From: Geobacter sp. DSM 9736
GTDB lineage: Bacteria > Desulfobacterota > Desulfuromonadia > Geobacterales > Geobacteraceae
Reading direction: 5' to 3'
Length of the DNA stretch: 64,000 nucleotides
NCBI RefSeq assembly: GCF_900187405.1
Contig: NZ_LT896716.1
Coordinates: 3,844,753-3,908,752, forward strand
Numbering within the stretch: position 1 is the stretch's first letter; each line of letters opens with the position of its first letter. The notes beneath the pieces are model-generated. The model did not search any database. It was not told where the DNA came from and saw nothing but the letters and a program-made list of their open reading frames with translations. This document shows positions 34,493 to 44,826 of the stretch, piece by piece. The position numbers and the translations under genes were made by a program.

Positions 34493-35371
34493 GTGACGTT
34501 CCAGGACCTGATCCTCTCCTTGCAAGGTTATTGGGCAAGACAGGGGTGCGTGATACAGCAGCCGTACGATATGGAGAAGGGCGCAGGGACATTCAATCCG
34601 GCAACCTTTCTGCGTGTTCTGGGGCCGGAGCCGTGGAATGTAGCGTACGTAGAGCCTTCGCGGCGGCCGACCGACGGACGTTACGGCGAGAACCCCAACC
34701 GCTTGCAGCACTACTACCAGTTCCAGGTCATCATGAAGCCGAATCCGATCAACATCCTGGACCTCTACCTGGACTCTCTGAGAGCTTTCGGGATCGACCC
34801 GAACCAGCACGATATCCGTTTCGTCGAGGATGATTGGGAGTCACCGACGCTGGGGGCGTGGGGGCTCGGGTGGGAAGTATGGCTCGACGGGATGGAGATC
34901 ACCCAGTTCACATACTTCCAGCAGGCGGGAGGTATAGATCTGAAGCCGGTGTCGGGGGAAATCACCTACGGCTGCGAACGAATCGCCATGTATCTGCAGG
35001 GAGTAGACAATGTATATGACCTTGAATGGGTGAAGGGGGTCAAGTACGGGGATATTCATCACATTACCGAAGTGGAATTCTCGCGGTACAACTTCGAAGA
35101 GGCAAATGTGCCGCTCCTTCTGGAATCCTTCACCAACTACGAAAAGGAATGCATTCGCCTCGTGGAAAAGGATCTCGTTTTCCCCGCCTATGATTTCGTC
35201 ATGAAGTGCTCCCACACCTTCAATCTCCTTGATGCCCGGGGCGCAATCTCCGTCACGGAACGGGCATCATACATCGGCAGGGTACGTAATGTGGCGCGTC
35301 TCTGCGCCGAAGCCTACGTACGCCAGCGGGAACGGCTAGGCTACCCGATGCTGAAAGGAGGGGGCAGGTAA
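34493..35371 (+). CDS. glyQ: glycyl-tRNA synthetase alpha subunit
   Basis: This gene encodes 292 residues with a GTG start at 34493, supported by GGAGGAGG upstream. The N terminus [58 protein letters not shown] is the GlyQ signature. [16 protein letters not shown] and [28 protein letters not shown] follow. It forms the alpha2beta2 glycyl-tRNA synthetase with GlyS, whose gene starts 2 bases later. Confidence 0.97.
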   Translation: MTFQDLILSLQGYWARQGCVIQQPYDMEKGAGTFNPATFLRVLGPEPWNVAYVEPSRRPTDGRYGENPNRLQHYYQFQVIMKPNPINILDLYLDSLRAFGIDPNQHDIRFVEDDWESPTLGAWGLGWEVWLDGMEITQFTYFQQAGGIDLKPVSGEITYGCERIAMYLQGVDNVYDLEWVKGVKYGDIHHITEVEFSRYNFEEANVPLLLESFTNYEKECIRLVEKDLVFPAYDFVMKCSHTFNLLDARGAISVTERASYIGRVRNVARLCAEAYVRQRERLGYPMLKGGGR

Positions 35372-35372
35372 G

Positions 35373-37436
35373 ATGACGAAAGAACTTTTTCTAGAGGTAG
35401 GGACTGAAGAAATTCCGGCGGGCTTTCTTCCTAAAGCGATGGCAGACATGGAGTCGCTTGTCCGGAGAGAACTCGAAAACGCTCATATATCATTCACCGG
35501 CATCAACAATCTTGCCACTCCCCGGCGTCTCGCCATGTGCGTCACAGGGCTACCGGCAGTGCAGCCGGATACAGAAACAACAGCCATGGGGCCGGCGAAG
35601 AACATAGCTTTCGATTCTTCAGGAACTCCTACCAAGGCAGCCGAAGGTTTCGCCAGGGGACAAGGAGTTGCAGTTGCCGACCTTCAGGTGGTTTCTACGG
35701 ACAAAGGGGAGTATATAGCCGCTGTGAGGAAAGAGAGCGGGCGTCCTGTCGCAGAGCTCCTCGGCGATATCCTGCCGCGTCTCGTCTCCTCGATTCCTTT
35801 CAAGAAATCCATGCGGTGGGGCGATCAGGAAGTCCGTTTCGCCCGTCCGATTCATTGGATCGTCGCTCTTTTTGACGGGATCGTCGTGCCTTTCTCGTTC
35901 GGCAGTGTCCAGAGCGGGAACGTTTCCCGAGGGCACCGGTTCATGGCCAATCAGCCATTTCCGGTTCGTGACTTTGCTCATTACCTGGAGGAGTGCGAGC
36001 GTCATTTCGTCATTCCAGAGCCTGAGCGCCGCAAGGAGATCATTCGCAGGGAGATCCACAGGCTCGCAAAGAGCGCCGGGGGACACCTTCTTCCCGATGA
36101 AGGGCTCCTCGAAGAGGTGAGCTACCTATGCGAATATCCCAGTGCCGTCCATGGGACCTTTTCCGCGGAATTTCTGAAAGTGCCTAAGGAGGTTCTCATA
36201 ACCTCCATGCGGAGCCATCAGCGGTACTTCTCCCTTGTCGATGATAGCGGTAAACTCCTCCCGGGGTTCATCACCATCAACAATACCCTTACCGAAGATC
36301 CTTCCGTTGTTGTAAGAGGCAACGAGCGGGTTCTCCGCGCACGGCTTTCGGATGCACGCTTCTTTTTTGAAGAAGACCAGAAGGTAAGGCTCGAGGATCG
36401 TGTAGAATCTCTTAAAAATGTCGTCTATCAAGCGAAGCTGGGAACGTCGTTTGAAAAGATGGAGCGGTTTCGGGCTCTCGCGGAAGGGCTTGCGGGGCAA
36501 CTTAGGCCGGAGCTTAAGGACAAGGTGTCCCGAGCCGCTTTTCTCTGCAAGGCCGATCTCGTTTCCGGAATGGTTGGAGAATTTCCGGAGGTCCAGGGGA
36601 TCATGGGCAGGGAGTATGCGCTTCTCCAAGGTGAAGACCGTCAGGTTGCCGCGGCCATCGCCGAACACTATCTACCGACTCAGGCAGGGGGAGAGCTCCC
36701 GGCAAGTGATCTCGGTGCACTCGTTTCGATTGCGGACAAACTAGACACCATCTGTGGCTGCTTCGGTGTCGGCCTCATTCCCACCGGTTCCGCCGACCCG
36801 TACGCGCTGCGCCGGTCTGCCCTCGGGATCATCAATATCATTCTCGACCGGAAGTATCCTTTGTCGCTGGCCGGGTTGATAAATTCCGCTCTGGAGAAAC
36901 TGGAGAAGAAGCTCACAAGGGGAAGGGAGGACGTGTTCAGGGATGTTCGACAGTTCTTCGAGGACCGCTTCGTGAATCTCCTCAGTGGCCAGAACTCTGC
37001 TGATGCCGTCGATGCCGCCGTCGCTGCGGGTTGCGACGACCTTGTTGACTGTGCCGCCCGGATTGAGGCTCTTTCCGGCTTCAGAAGCAGGGAAGATTTC
37101 GAGCCGCTGGCCGTTGCCTTCAAACGGGTCTGCAACATCGTGAAAGAACCTGTCTCTGTACCTGTGAACGAAGACCTTTTTCAGGACGAGGCCGAGCGGA
37201 ACCTGCTTGCATCCTTCAAGGCCGCAGAAGCTGCGGTGGCGCAAGCGGTGGGGCAGCGGGATTACCTGGCCGCTCTCACCGAAATAGCGACCCTGAAAGG
37301 GGCGGTCGATCAGTTCTTCGAACAGGTCATGGTCATGGCCGAGGACGAACAGGTTCGAACGAACCGGTTGGCCCTCCTCCAGGAGATAAAGGGCCTCTTC
37401 AGAGACATCGCAGACTTTGCGAAACTAGCCGCTTAG
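35373..37436 (+). CDS. glyS: glycyl-tRNA synthetase beta subunit
   Basis: This gene encodes 687 residues, the expected size. The start is MTKELFLEVGTEEIPAGFLPKAM. It contains ATPRRLAMCVTGLP, IPFKKSMRWGDQEVRFARPIHWIVALFDG, SDARFFFEEDQKVRLEDRVESLKNVVYQAKLG and the C-terminal DALR-like anticodon-binding region (about 575-680). GlyQ and GlyS act together in cytosolic tRNA-Gly charging. A terminator overlaps its last codons. Confidence 0.97.
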   Translation: MTKELFLEVGTEEIPAGFLPKAMADMESLVRRELENAHISFTGINNLATPRRLAMCVTGLPAVQPDTETTAMGPAKNIAFDSSGTPTKAAEGFARGQGVAVADLQVVSTDKGEYIAAVRKESGRPVAELLGDILPRLVSSIPFKKSMRWGDQEVRFARPIHWIVALFDGIVVPFSFGSVQSGNVSRGHRFMANQPFPVRDFAHYLEECERHFVIPEPERRKEIIRREIHRLAKSAGGHLLPDEGLLEEVSYLCEYPSAVHGTFSAEFLKVPKEVLITSMRSHQRYFSLVDDSGKLLPGFITINNTLTEDPSVVVRGNERVLRARLSDARFFFEEDQKVRLEDRVESLKNVVYQAKLGTSFEKMERFRALAEGLAGQLRPELKDKVSRAAFLCKADLVSGMVGEFPEVQGIMGREYALLQGEDRQVAAAIAEHYLPTQAGGELPASDLGALVSIADKLDTICGCFGVGLIPTGSADPYALRRSALGIINIILDRKYPLSLAGLINSALEKLEKKLTRGREDVFRDVRQFFEDRFVNLLSGQNSADAVDAAVAAGCDDLVDCAARIEALSGFRSREDFEPLAVAFKRVCNIVKEPVSVPVNEDLFQDEAERNLLASFKAAEAAVAQAVGQRDYLAALTEIATLKGAVDQFFEQVMVMAEDEQVRTNRLALLQEIKGLFRDIADFAKLAA

Positions 37437-37458
37437 CCGAAAGGCAAGCGGCTTTTTT
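37428..37458 (+). terminator. intrinsic terminator of glyQS
   Basis: GCCGCTT / AAGCGGC stem (37428-37452) with an inner GCC-GAAA-GGC and six T directly after. The 5' arm overlaps the glyS stop codon. Confidence 0.88.
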
Positions 37459-37585
37459 ATTCTTTTATTCCCGCTTAATTTGCATTGATTGCGGCTAAAT
37501 TATTTTTAATTCAGCTGAAGCTTTTTTGAACATCAATAAAATACGGTTGCGACGTCCGCGACCGGGATCAACAAGGAGGAGTGCA

Positions 37586-40243
37586 ATGGCAGCGAAGTAT
37601 GTCTATTTCTTCGGCGCAGGTCAGGCCGAAGGACGCGCGGAGATGAAAAATCTCCTCGGCGGCAAGGGGGCCAATCTGGCTGAGATGACGAGCATAAACC
37701 TACCCGTTCCCCCCGGTTTTACCATCACGACGGAGGTGTGCACGGAGTTCTACAAGAACAGCAGGAACTATCCGGCGGGGCTCAAAGATGAAGTGCAGGC
37801 CAACCTGCGCAGGGTGGAAGAGCTGATGGGTAAGAAGTTCGGTGACCCCCAGAACCCGCTTCTCGTTTCCGTCCGCTCGGGGGCCCGTGCATCCATGCCC
37901 GGGATGATGGATACGATTCTTAATCTTGGGCTCAACGACACGACGGTGCAGGGCATAATCGCCCAGAGCAGGGACGAACGTTTCGCGTATGATGCCTACC
38001 GCCGCTTCGTGCAGATGTACTCAGACGTCGTAATGGGGATGAACAAGGATCTCCTTGAGCACATTCTTGAGCGGAAGAAGGAGGAGCGGGGTGTTAAACT
38101 GGATACCGACCTCACGGCCGCGGACTGGAAGGATCTGGTAGCAAAATTCAAGTCGAAGGTAAAGGAGACGGTCGGTGAGGAATTTCCCGAGGACCCGCAG
38201 GCACAGCTCTGGGGTGCCATCGGAGCTGTCTTCGGGTCGTGGATGAATCCCCGTGCCATTACCTACCGCCGCCTCAACAACATACCGGCTGAATGGGGTA
38301 CCGCGGTTAACGTTCAATCCATGGTCTTCGGCAACATGGGCGATGACTGCGCCACCGGCGTCGCCTTCACCCGAGACCCCTCCACCGGGGAAAACTACTT
38401 CTACGGCGAATATCTGGTGAACGCCCAGGGGGAGGATGTCGTCGCCGGAATCCGGACTCCTCAGCCCATCAACAAGGTGAACGGCGAGAGCGAACTGCCT
38501 TCCATGGAAGAGGTGATGCCTGAGTGTTATCAGCAACTTGTTGGTATACGGGGCATTCTGGAGAAGCACTATAAGGATATGCAGGATATAGAGTTCACCA
38601 TAGAAAAAGGTAAGCTCTACATGCTCCAGACGAGGAATGGCAAACGAACCGCCAAGGCGGCCATCAAAATCGCAGTAGATATGGTAAAGGAGGGACTGAT
38701 AGACGAGAAGACCGGCGTGCTCAGGGTATCCCCCTCACAACTGGACCAGCTGCTTCATCCATCTCTTGACCCGAAGGCGAAGAAGACCGTTCTATGCAAG
38801 GGGCTTCCCGCTTCTCCCGGTGCGGTTTCAGGTGAAGTTGTCTTTACCGCAGACGAGGCCGAAGCCGAGGCCAAGATAGGGAAAAAAGTCATTCTGGTGC
38901 GTGTGGAGACTTCTCCTGAAGATATTCACGGAATGCATGCAGCGCAAGGTATTCTTACCTCCCGAGGAGGAATGACGTCCCATGCGGCAGTCGTTGCCCG
39001 AGGGATGGGGAAATGCTGCGTTGCAGGGTGCGGCGGCATAAACGTTGATTACGGCACCGAGCAGTTCCTGAGTGGGAATGTGACGGTGAAGAAGGGGGAC
39101 ATAATTACACTCGACGGTTCGACCGGAGAGGTAATGCTCGGCGCAGTGCCCACAGTGCCCCCCCAGCTCACGGGGGACTTCGGCATTCTCATGGAGTGGG
39201 TGGACAGGTACCGGAGGCTTAAAGTACGCACCAATGCCGATACACCCCATGACTCAAAAGTTGCACGGGAGTTCGGCGCCGAAGGGATCGGCCTGTGCCG
39301 TACAGAACATATGTTCTTCGAGGCGGACCGTATTGCCGCAGTCCGGGAGATGATCCTCGCGGAGGACCTTGAAGGGCGGGAAAGAGCTCTCGCGAAAATA
39401 ATCCCAATGCAGAAAGGGGATTTCATCGGCATTTTCAGGGAGATGAAGGGGCTGCCGGTTACTATCCGTCTCCTCGACCCACCGCTGCACGAATTCCTTC
39501 CCCAGGAGGAGAAGGATATCGAAGCCTTGGCCAAAAGCATGAAGGTTTCTCCCCAAGCCCTGCGAAACAAGATCGAGTTTCTCCACGAGTTCAACCCGAT
39601 GCTTGGTCACCGCGGCTGCCGGCTCGGTCTCACCTATCCGGAAATCTACGATATGCAGGTCAGAGCGATTATGGAGGCGGCCTGCGAACTAACGAAAAAT
39701 GAGGGCTACTCCATCGTCCCGGAGATAATGATTCCACTGGTTGCAGTGGTGGAGGAGCTGAAGCGGTTGCGGGAGAATGCAATCCGTGTGTGCGAGGAGG
39801 TAATGGCTGGCTACGGGGTGAAAATCGACTACCTTATCGGTACAATGATCGAACTTCCCAGGGCAGCCCTCACGGCAGACGAGATCGCCCGGGAAGCTGA
39901 TTTCTTCTCCTTCGGCACAAACGACCTGACCCAGACGACCTTCGGCCTGTCCAGGGACGATGCGGGGAAATTCCTCCCATTCTACGTGGAGAGCAACCTT
40001 CTACCGGAAGATCCCTTCGTCTCACTCGATCAGGCCGGGGTGGGCCAGCTTGTGAAGATCGCGTGCGAGAAGGGACGAACCACGCGCAACGGCATAAAAC
40101 TGGGCATCTGCGGAGAGCATGGCGGAGACCCTTCTTCGGTCATCTTCTGTCACGATATAGGGCTGGACTATGTTTCATGCTCTCCCTTCAGGGTTCCCAT
40201 TGCCCGTCTGGCGGCTGCCCATGCCGTGCTTATCGCCAAGTAA
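37586..40243 (+). CDS. ppdK: pyruvate, phosphate dikinase
   Basis: ATG 37586 is preceded by AAGGAGG nine bases upstream and gives 885 residues. The N-terminal nucleotide-binding domain has [23 protein letters not shown]. The phosphohistidine site is in [20 protein letters not shown], and the C-terminal PEP/pyruvate barrel has [24 protein letters not shown]. PpdK interconverts pyruvate and PEP with ATP and phosphate, likely supporting gluconeogenesis from acetate here. It is a single gene between two terminators. Confidence 0.97.
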   Translation: MAAKYVYFFGAGQAEGRAEMKNLLGGKGANLAEMTSINLPVPPGFTITTEVCTEFYKNSRNYPAGLKDEVQANLRRVEELMGKKFGDPQNPLLVSVRSGARASMPGMMDTILNLGLNDTTVQGIIAQSRDERFAYDAYRRFVQMYSDVVMGMNKDLLEHILERKKEERGVKLDTDLTAADWKDLVAKFKSKVKETVGEEFPEDPQAQLWGAIGAVFGSWMNPRAITYRRLNNIPAEWGTAVNVQSMVFGNMGDDCATGVAFTRDPSTGENYFYGEYLVNAQGEDVVAGIRTPQPINKVNGESELPSMEEVMPECYQQLVGIRGILEKHYKDMQDIEFTIEKGKLYMLQTRNGKRTAKAAIKIAVDMVKEGLIDEKTGVLRVSPSQLDQLLHPSLDPKAKKTVLCKGLPASPGAVSGEVVFTADEAEAEAKIGKKVILVRVETSPEDIHGMHAAQGILTSRGGMTSHAAVVARGMGKCCVAGCGGINVDYGTEQFLSGNVTVKKGDIITLDGSTGEVMLGAVPTVPPQLTGDFGILMEWVDRYRRLKVRTNADTPHDSKVAREFGAEGIGLCRTEHMFFEADRIAAVREMILAEDLEGRERALAKIIPMQKGDFIGIFREMKGLPVTIRLLDPPLHEFLPQEEKDIEALAKSMKVSPQALRNKIEFLHEFNPMLGHRGCRLGLTYPEIYDMQVRAIMEAACELTKNEGYSIVPEIMIPLVAVVEELKRLRENAIRVCEEVMAGYGVKIDYLIGTMIELPRAALTADEIAREADFFSFGTNDLTQTTFGLSRDDAGKFLPFYVESNLLPEDPFVSLDQAGVGQLVKIACEKGRTTRNGIKLGICGEHGGDPSSVIFCHDIGLDYVSCSPFRVPIARLAAAHAVLIAK

Positions 40244-40265
40244 CGCAGTAGCAGAAGAGAAATTG

Positions 40266-40300
40266 GGGGAAGCCGGCAAGGCTTCCCCTTAAGTTTTTTT
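40266..40300 (+). terminator. intrinsic terminator after ppdK
   Basis: GGGGAAGCC / GGCTTCCCC, 9-bp stem with a five-base loop (40266-40288), then TTAAG and seven T. Confidence 0.85.
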
Positions 40301-40310
40301 AAATATACAG

Positions 40311-40339
40311 TTGACATAAAGCAGCCAATGATGTTAATA
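40311..40339 (+). promoter_or_regulatory. predicted promoter and leader of the cold-shock gene
   Basis: TTGACA (40311-40316) lies about 17 bases before TTAATA (40334-40339). The leader of about 60 bases carries a palindromic GCTTGCAAGC stretch (40358-40367) before AGGAGG and the ATG at 40406. Long leaders of csp genes often fold into temperature-sensitive structures; that is family knowledge. Confidence 0.5.
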
Positions 40340-40405
40340 GGGGACGTAACCGGCGGGCTTGCAAGCTCCCACATCGAACAGCAGCTATACAGGAGGAAGC
40401 AGCAG

Positions 40406-40606
40406 ATGGCAGATGGCGTGGTCAAATGGTTCAATGACAGCAAGGGGTTCGGGTTCATCGAGCAGGAGAACGGCGAAGACGTGTTCGTTCACTTCTCTTC
40501 TATCCAGGGGGATGGGTTTAAGACCCTTGCCGAGGGACAGGCGGTGACCTTCGATGTGGTGCAGGGAGCAAAAGGTCCGCAGGCTGCTAACGTAGTCAAG
40601 CGCTGA
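40406..40606 (+). CDS. cold-shock protein (CspA family)
   Basis: This gene encodes 66 residues, preceded by [53 protein letters not shown] contains both RNP motifs (KGFGFI and VFVHF). Single-stranded RNA/DNA chaperone of the Y-box/OB fold. It has its own promoter and terminator. Confidence 0.96.
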   Translation: MADGVVKWFNDSKGFGFIEQENGEDVFVHFSSIQGDGFKTLAEGQAVTFDVVQGAKGPQAANVVKR

Positions 40607-40628
40607 ACTTCAGATGTCCAAGACCAGA

Positions 40629-40654
40629 AGCCCCGGCATGCCTGGGGTTTTTTT
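40629..40654 (+). terminator. intrinsic terminator after the cold-shock gene
   Basis: CCCCGG / CCTGGGG (with one G-T pair) around a CATGC loop, then TTTTTTT. It lies 25 bases past the csp stop and also acts as the leader of the next gene. Confidence 0.75.
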
Positions 40655-40669
40655 ATTCCTGGAGGAGTT

Positions 40670-40894
40670 ATGAATAAATATGTGTCGATCCTGCTGGTGG
40701 TGCTTCCGCTCCTGATTTCGGCCTGCAGTGGTGAAAAGGGAAAGGACCTCTACGAAACCGCTCAGTTCGAGGAGAAGCAGAACAACAAGCCACACGCGAT
40801 ACAGCTCTATGAGGAACTGGTTGCCAAATATCCGGACACGGAACTGGCCAAGAAGGCGCAGGAGCGCCTGTCCGTCCTGAAACAGGACCGATAG
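40670..40894 (+). CDS. small lipoprotein with a TPR-like helix pair
   Basis: This gene encodes 74 residues. The signal ends in LLISAC (lipobox) with the Cys near residue 19. The mature part QFEEKQNNKPHAIQLYEELVAKYPDTELAKKAQERL resembles one TPR unit, of the type found in BamD/YbgF-like lipoproteins. It probably sits in the outer or inner membrane facing the periplasm. It precedes the radical SAM gene by 9 bases and may be translated with it. Confidence 0.78.
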   Translation: MNKYVSILLVVLPLLISACSGEKGKDLYETAQFEEKQNNKPHAIQLYEELVAKYPDTELAKKAQERLSVLKQDR

Positions 40895-40903
40895 CCGCGT
40901 AGC

Positions 40904-41785
40904 ATGCCACGATACGTAGAACCGCTCTTCCGTCCGCCTAGCGAAGCGCGGAGTCTGATCTTTCAGATCACACTGGGATGTTCCCGCAACCGCTGTACCT
41001 TCTGCGGCATGTACAAGGGAAAACTCTTTCGGTTGAAGCCGCTCGAGGAGGTGCTTTCTGAGATAGCGGCAGTCCCGGCCGGGTATCGGACATCCGTGGA
41101 GCGGGTCTTTCTTGCGGACGGTGATGCCCTAGTTTATCCTTTTGCAGGACTAGTCGCCATTCTGGACTGCCTGGGTGACACCTTCCCCCGGCTGACGCGC
41201 GTGGGCGCCTACGCTTCTCCCGCGGCCCTGGAGGAAAAATCGGCTGCGGAGCTACAGAATCTCCGGGAAAAGAAGCTGCGGATTCTTTATCTAGGCCTGG
41301 AGTCGGGGGATGATGATACATTGGCATCGATCGACAAGGGAGCCACCAGCGAGGGGATTGCTGAACAGGCGCTCAAGGCCAGGGGAGCAGGAATCAAGAT
41401 TTCGGTTACGGCTATACTCGGCTTGGCCGGACGAGAGGGAAGCCTGCGCCATGCCCGTGCGACAGCGGAATGGGTTAATCGGGTAAACCCCGAGTATTTC
41501 TCGCTCCTTACACTGTTCTACCGACATAATAATGATTTCATTCGCACCCTCCGGCAATGTTCCCGGGGGGAGCTCCTGCGCGAGGCGCGTGAGTTGGTCA
41601 GTGTCCTGAATCCATCACGCACGATCCTCCGTTCCAACCATGTCTCCAATTTCCTCAACCTTGCAGGCAGCTATCCGAAAGACCGCGAACGGCTGATAGC
41701 AGATGTTGATTCAGCCATCGAGCGGGCGAAGCTCTTTCCAGGTTATCTCGATGAGGTTCCTTCCTATATCGAAGAGTATTATTGA
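40904..41785 (+). CDS. radical SAM protein, Elp3-like
   Basis: This gene encodes 293 residues. A cluster-binding motif CSRNRCTFC (CX4CX2C) lies in QITLGCSRNRCTFCGMYKGK. An adomet-binding GE-like stretch VFLADGDAL and a beta-barrel-like core ILYLGLESGDDDTL follow. The C terminus lacks the acetyltransferase of true Elp3. The family includes uncharacterised one-carbon or tRNA-modifying enzymes of the 'B12-independent radical SAM' group. The substrate is unknown. Confidence 0.85.
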   Translation: MPRYVEPLFRPPSEARSLIFQITLGCSRNRCTFCGMYKGKLFRLKPLEEVLSEIAAVPAGYRTSVERVFLADGDALVYPFAGLVAILDCLGDTFPRLTRVGAYASPAALEEKSAAELQNLREKKLRILYLGLESGDDDTLASIDKGATSEGIAEQALKARGAGIKISVTAILGLAGREGSLRHARATAEWVNRVNPEYFSLLTLFYRHNNDFIRTLRQCSRGELLREARELVSVLNPSRTILRSNHVSNFLNLAGSYPKDRERLIADVDSAIERAKLFPGYLDEVPSYIEEYY

Positions 41786-41893
41786 CGCTCCAGCAGGTGC
41801 CGCTAGCACATGGAGCGGTCTCTTGACTTCAGCCTTCCGGGTGAAAAAATTTACTGAAGGCGAAATTTTTTACGCGGTAAGGACGGAGCAGGC

Positions 41894-42499
41894 ATGACAT
41901 TTACAGCGGCAGTGATTCTTTTCATTCTTGTCATGGATCCTTTGGGTGGCATTCCCTTTTTCATTGCCGCGCTACGGAAGGTTCCCCTGGAACGTAAGAA
42001 GAAGGTAATCGCTCGTGAAATGCTGATCGCTCTTACCTTCCTCATACTTTTCATGTTTCTCGGGCCGAAAATTCTTAAGCTCCTCAGTATTTCGGGACCC
42101 TCTCTCACCATTGCGGGAGGGATCATCCTGCTCCTGATCGCGATAAAGATGATATTTCCGGGGCATCAGGACTGCGGATTTGAGACCCTCGTGCAGGACG
42201 AGCCGCTAATTGTTCCCCTCGCCATTCCGTATGTTTCAGGCCCTTCCGCGCTGGCTACGGTGATGCTCGTCGTGAGCAGGGAGCCGCAGAGGTGGCCGGA
42301 GTGGCTGTTGGCGCTAGTTGTAGCCTGGCTCATAACCGGGATAATCCTGATGATGTGTGTGGAATTGGAGAATATTCTGGGAGAAAGGGGGGTAGTCGCC
42401 ATAGAGCGGCTGATGGGGATGATCCTGACAGCCATAGCCGTAGAAATGACTTTGACGGGCGTGCACTCCTATCTCACCCTTCTGGCGGAGGTCGGATGA
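41894..42499 (+). CDS. MarC family (UPF0056) membrane protein
   Basis: This gene encodes 201 residues with six predicted membrane segments. ILVMDPLGGIPFFIAAL near the start, GPSLTIAGGIILLLIAIKMIF in the middle and VPLAIPYVSGPSALATVML are the MarC signatures. The transport or antibiotic role once proposed for MarC is not supported by later work. It stands between the radical SAM gene and the FAH-family gene (convergent). Confidence 0.88.
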   Translation: MTFTAAVILFILVMDPLGGIPFFIAALRKVPLERKKKVIAREMLIALTFLILFMFLGPKILKLLSISGPSLTIAGGIILLLIAIKMIFPGHQDCGFETLVQDEPLIVPLAIPYVSGPSALATVMLVVSREPQRWPEWLLALVVAWLITGIILMMCVELENILGERGVVAIERLMGMILTAIAVEMTLTGVHSYLTLLAEVG

Positions 42500-42567
42500 G
42501 GCCGTATGCACGATCAGCCGCAGTTTATGTGTCCTGATCGCGCATAGCTCGAAATAAAGAGGCTCTG

Positions 42568-43221
42568 TTACCCTACCGTTACCGTGAGAGTAGCGACTCC
42601 AGGAATGTCGGCTGTGAGGCTGTCTCCGGAAACTATTTGACTGACCCCTGAGGGGGTTCCGGTGAGTATCACATCTCCCGGCTCCAGGGTGAAAATTCCC
42701 GACATGTGGCTAATGATGGCCGGGATGCTGTGTATCATCATGGATGTATTTCCGTCTTGACGAATTTCACCATTAACTGAAAGTACGATCCGCAGGTTTT
42801 GAGGGTCCGGCACCCGTTCCGCCGGTGTGAATCGGGAGAGGGGACAAGCGGTATCGAATCCTTTTGCAATTTCCCATGGAAGCCCCTTCTTCTTCAGGTC
42901 AGCCTGGACGTCCCGCAAAGTCAGGTCTATCGCCACACCATATCCCGCTACATGCTCAAGCGCCTTTTCAATGGGTATGTTCTTTCCCCCTGTCCCGATG
43001 AGAAGTGCCAGCTCTGCTTCATGATGACAGTCACGCGAGTATTCCGGGATCACTATGGTTTCCCCTTCGCCGATGACGGAGCTGGCAGGTTTTATGAAAA
43101 TTACCGGTGCCTCGGGAGTCTCATTTCCTAGTTCCCTGATGTGCTCGGCATAGTTGCGGCCGATGCATATGATCTTGCCGATGGCGTATCCGTCGCTATC
43201 CATGATTTGAGCAGTCCTCAA
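42568..43221 (-). CDS. fumarylacetoacetate hydrolase (FAH) family protein
   Basis: I place the start at TTG 43221 since AGGAGG lies six bases before it, giving 217 residues; an ATG at 43203 has no ribosome site. GKIICIGRNYAEHIRELGN, CHHEAELALLIGTGG (metal ligands), GYGVAIDLTLRDVQADLKKKGLPWEIAKGFDTACPLS and GDVILTGTPSGVSQI are typical of the FAH superfamily (YcgM, FahD type: acylpyruvate hydrolase or oxaloacetate decarboxylase). Mg2+-dependent, cytosolic. The exact substrate is not readable. Confidence 0.87.
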   Translation of the reverse strand: MRTAQIMDSDGYAIGKIICIGRNYAEHIRELGNETPEAPVIFIKPASSVIGEGETIVIPEYSRDCHHEAELALLIGTGGKNIPIEKALEHVAGYGVAIDLTLRDVQADLKKKGLPWEIAKGFDTACPLSRFTPAERVPDPQNLRIVLSVNGEIRQDGNTSMMIHSIPAIISHMSGIFTLEPGDVILTGTPSGVSQIVSGDSLTADIPGVATLTVTVG

Positions 43222-43318
43222 GATTTCCTCCTGTGAAATGTCCAGCCGAAGCGTGGTTCTGGAGCTTCATGCGCTTCTCGCCGCATTCGCTATACTTGCA
43301 TCATACGGGGGTGTTGCT

Positions 43319-43873
43319 ATGGCTGCCAATCTTGATGATCGGAGCGATCGTTCCTCGGAAACGGGCGGAATGGCCGCCGTCGTAGATCGTAACATCGCAG
43401 CACTCCTCACGAGACGTCAGTCGGAGGAGAAGGCGAAGGGGCTGCAGGAGCGGCTTGCCGACGCAATTACCCGCTTTACCGGCAGTATGCTTTTCGTCTA
43501 CATCCACATCGTAATTTTTGGCTTATGGATACTGATTAATGCAGGGTTTATACGGGTAATCCCCAGATTCGATCCATCACTAGTCATTCTTGCCATGGCG
43601 GCATCGGTGGAGGCCATTTTTCTGTCCACCTTCGTTCTCATCAGTCAGAACCGGATGCAGGCACTCGCGGATCGGCGAGCGGAGCTTGAGCTTCACATAA
43701 ACCTTCTTGCCGAGCACGAGGTGACGCGTCTTATTACTCTTGTGACGGCAATTGCCGAGCGCATGGGAATAGAAGAGTCGTTAAATCCGGAGCTTGAAGA
43801 GCTCGCTCAGGATGTGGCTCCGGAGAAGGTTCTCGACAGGATGAGCGAGGTCGAAAAGGAACTCGTCGATTAA
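43319..43873 (+). CDS. DUF1003 family membrane protein
   Basis: The longer frame begins at 43238, only 17 bases from the divergent FAH gene start; ATG 43319 is preferred (184 residues) because GGGGG lies eight bases upstream and it leaves room for two promoters. Two central hydrophobic segments (GSMLFVYIHIVIFGLWILIN and PSLVILAMAASVEAIFLSTFVLISQNRMQ) and the following ADRRAELELHINLLAEHEVTRLI stretch mark DUF1003. A soluble helical tail of about 45 residues ends the protein. No function is established. Confidence 0.8.
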   Translation: MAANLDDRSDRSSETGGMAAVVDRNIAALLTRRQSEEKAKGLQERLADAITRFTGSMLFVYIHIVIFGLWILINAGFIRVIPRFDPSLVILAMAASVEAIFLSTFVLISQNRMQALADRRAELELHINLLAEHEVTRLITLVTAIAERMGIEESLNPELEELAQDVAPEKVLDRMSEVEKELVD

Positions 43874-43882
43874 GTCCCCGGA

Positions 43883-44812
43883 TTATACCTGGCATCCCTG
43901 CCACGTGCCACGGCGTTTGAGTTCATTAACCACCGAGTACCACATCTGGTTATTCTTCAAATCCCAGGTTGGCGCAACCCGTATTGAGAGTGGTGCTGAC
44001 CCGTAAAGCCGCTGTATCGCTATGCGCGAAGGGATTCGCTCGAGGAAATCGCATGCGGCTGCCACGTATTCCGAATGGGCGAGTGGAATGAATTTTCCTT
44101 GGAAATAAAGATCTGCCAGGCGCGTTCCCCTAACTGCGTGCAACTGGTGAAGCTTGACGGAGTCGATGGGCAGCGAACGGATCAGTCCGGCGACCTGGAG
44201 GATGCTATCCCGTTTTTCTCCGGGAAATCCATGGATGAGATGGGTGCAGATGTCTATGCCTCTGCCGGATATGCGATCCACTGCTTCAAGGTATTCTGCA
44301 AGGTTGTGTCCGCGGTTGATGCTTTGCAGTACATGGTCATCCATTGACTGGAGCCCAAGTTCGACACAAACATAATGGGTCTTGGCGAATTCCTGAAGAA
44401 GGTCGATGGCTTCGTCTGAAAGCGAGTCGGGGCGGGTTCCAATCGAAATGCCGACCACTTCGGTATGTGCAAGGGCGCGGCCATAGAGCTCGCGAAGCAG
44501 TGCGACGGGAGCATAGGTATTGGTGTGCTTCTGAAAATAGATTATGAATTTTTCGCTGCCGAGCCTTTGCCGATGGTAAGCCATCCCTTCGGCCATCTGC
44601 ACTTCTAGGGGAATCTCCGGTGTAGTTCTCCCGGGAGAGAACGATGCGTTGTCGCAGTAGATGCAACCTCCGGTGCCGCGACTGCCATCCCGGTTGGGGC
44701 AGGTGAAGCCGGCATCGACATTGACTTTGCTGATTCTGCACCGGAATTTCCTGCGCAGCCAGCTGCCGTACGAATTGAACCGCAGGTCGCGGTGTATGAG
44801 CGATAGATCCAT
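43883..44812 (-). CDS. TIGR01212-type radical SAM protein (YhcC-like)
   Basis: This gene encodes 309 residues. The cluster motif CPNRDGSRGTGGCIYC is the family's long-spaced CX11CX2C. YFQKHTNTYAPVALLRELYGRALAHTEVVGISIGTRPDSLSDE and VCVELGLQSMDDHVLQSINRGH are characteristic. The group contains YhcC of E. coli, a putative RNA- or protein-modifying enzyme. It ends 10 bases past the DUF1003 stop (convergent). Confidence 0.92.
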   Translation of the reverse strand: MDLSLIHRDLRFNSYGSWLRRKFRCRISKVNVDAGFTCPNRDGSRGTGGCIYCDNASFSPGRTTPEIPLEVQMAEGMAYHRQRLGSEKFIIYFQKHTNTYAPVALLRELYGRALAHTEVVGISIGTRPDSLSDEAIDLLQEFAKTHYVCVELGLQSMDDHVLQSINRGHNLAEYLEAVDRISGRGIDICTHLIHGFPGEKRDSILQVAGLIRSLPIDSVKLHQLHAVRGTRLADLYFQGKFIPLAHSEYVAAACDFLERIPSRIAIQRLYGSAPLSIRVAPTWDLKNNQMWYSVVNELKRRGTWQGCQV

Positions 44813-44826
44813 GTAAGCGTGATCTT